Part shown: in pieces, positions 63,817-64,000 of the stretch
How positions within the stretch are numbered: the stretch's first letter is position 1
How the letters are laid out: the number at the start of each line of letters is the position of its first letter
Assembly: GCA_017437065.1 (NCBI GenBank)
Contig: JAFSBX010000141.1
Location: forward strand, 145,675-209,674
Length of the DNA: 64,000 nucleotides
Source: Lachnospiraceae bacterium
Lineage (GTDB): Bacteria > Bacillota > Clostridia > Lachnospirales > Lachnospiraceae
Direction: 5' to 3'
Notes under the pieces: model-generated
Database searches by the model: none
What the model was told of the DNA's origin: nothing
What the model saw: only the letters and a program-made list of their open reading frames with translations
Program-made: the position numbers and the translations under genes

Positions 63817-64000
63817 TTAGTTTAGAACTGCGTTACGCAGCTCCGTATTTATATCTTCTCTTTCTGTTAGGTGTCTTCGAAAACTTGCTAACAATTCAGA
63901 AGATATATTTTTTTGCAGTTTTTTTATTTCATTCTTTTCCAGAAAAAAGTGTTCATACAGCTGTTTCATAAAATCTGCTATCTGTTCCATCAGATAGTGA
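63817..64000 (-). CDS. Partial protein running off the right edge
   Basis: A minus-strand frame of 61 codons, entering from the right edge and ending with TAA at 63817-63819. It is rich in charged residues and helical in character (YLMEQIADFMKQLYEHFF; SFRRHLTEREDINTELRN). The first visible residues recall short helical proteins of the DUF6483 type (the YLM..IADF start), but this is weak. Neither start nor full length is visible. Confidence 0.5.
   Translation of the reverse strand, partial: HYLMEQIADFMKQLYEHFFLEKNEIKKLQKNISSELLASFRRHLTEREDINTELRNAVLN

Noticed and set aside
63816-63830. Fourth GTTAG box
   Set aside because: GTTAG at 63816 is followed by ACTGC, not CTAAC; it is the antisense of the final codons of the edge gene.

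Overview
The window looks like chromosome of a low-GC anaerobic Firmicute, most likely a Lachnospiraceae-type gut Clostridium. The base is AT-rich, Shine-Dalgarno sites are strong (GGAGG), terminators are typical Firmicute hairpins with T-runs, and the protein families (BspA-like LRR, Big_2 cell-surface protein, AAA-ATPase-like/PD-(D/E)XK proteins, GlpP, YidC2, a permuted amino-acid binding protein) fit that group. No rRNA, tRNA, CRISPR array or insertion sequence was recognised. All family assignments were made by eye from motifs; no database search was run.

Layout. 0-13 kb: an AAA-ATPase-like/PD-(D/E)XK protein, a 1658-residue secreted Big_2/beta-helix protein, and a response regulator followed by a very large hybrid histidine kinase with TPR, GAF, REC and HPt parts. 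13-28 kb: a zone of iron/siderophore-type genes with much decay. It holds a FeoB C-terminal remnant with an intact FeoC-like gene, an AraC N-terminal fragment fused to that FeoB remnant, a TetR gene, an intact pair of exporter-type ABC genes, an orphan AraC C-terminal fragment, an AraC gene broken by an internal deletion, and a second ABC pair whose first member has lost about 120 residues in frame. Two more AAA-ATPase-like/PD-(D/E)XK paralogues are interspersed. Three GTTAG-N6-CTAAC palindromes sit before these loci, and a DtxR-type regulator is at 63 kb. A YidC paralogue preceded by a small membrane-peptide ORF follows.

28-40 kb is metabolic: metF; a glycerol regulon (glpK, glpF, a GlpA-like dehydrogenase with BFD domain, a second FAD oxidoreductase, a DUF1667 protein, glpP) with leader terminators that suit GlpP antitermination; and a pantothenate operon (DUF2520 protein, panB, panC, panD) behind a structured leader that pairs with the first ribosome-binding site. 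A truncated satD abuts panD.

39.8-60.6 kb is the unusual part: some fifteen mostly same-strand genes built from housekeeping domains in odd combinations. They include a duplicated HTH protein, a Ser/Thr kinase with Sel1 repeats, an XRE repressor with a perfect 22-bp operator, and a 1349-residue protein combining a Clp-like AAA domain, a receiver-like domain, a soluble FtsH AAA/M41 protease, an RNase H1-type hybrid-binding domain and a DarT-like C-terminus. Further members are two small membrane proteins, a protein with an Hsp70-like tail, a lipoprotein, a soluble MotA/FliG-like protein, an RNase HIII-like nuclease, an RNA polymerase alpha-CTD/zinc-ribbon protein, a protein with three tandem CbbX-type AAA domains, and a BspA-type LRR protein. 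Two promoters in the cluster share a 17-nt element at identical spacing from the -10 box. This is my best candidate for an undescribed multi-component system: kinase-signalled, AAA/protease-based, with an RNA:DNA-hybrid theme.

60.6-64 kb: an amino-acid ABC transporter (a circularly permuted binding protein, permease, ATPase), a DtxR/MntR-family regulator, and a small gene running off the right edge.
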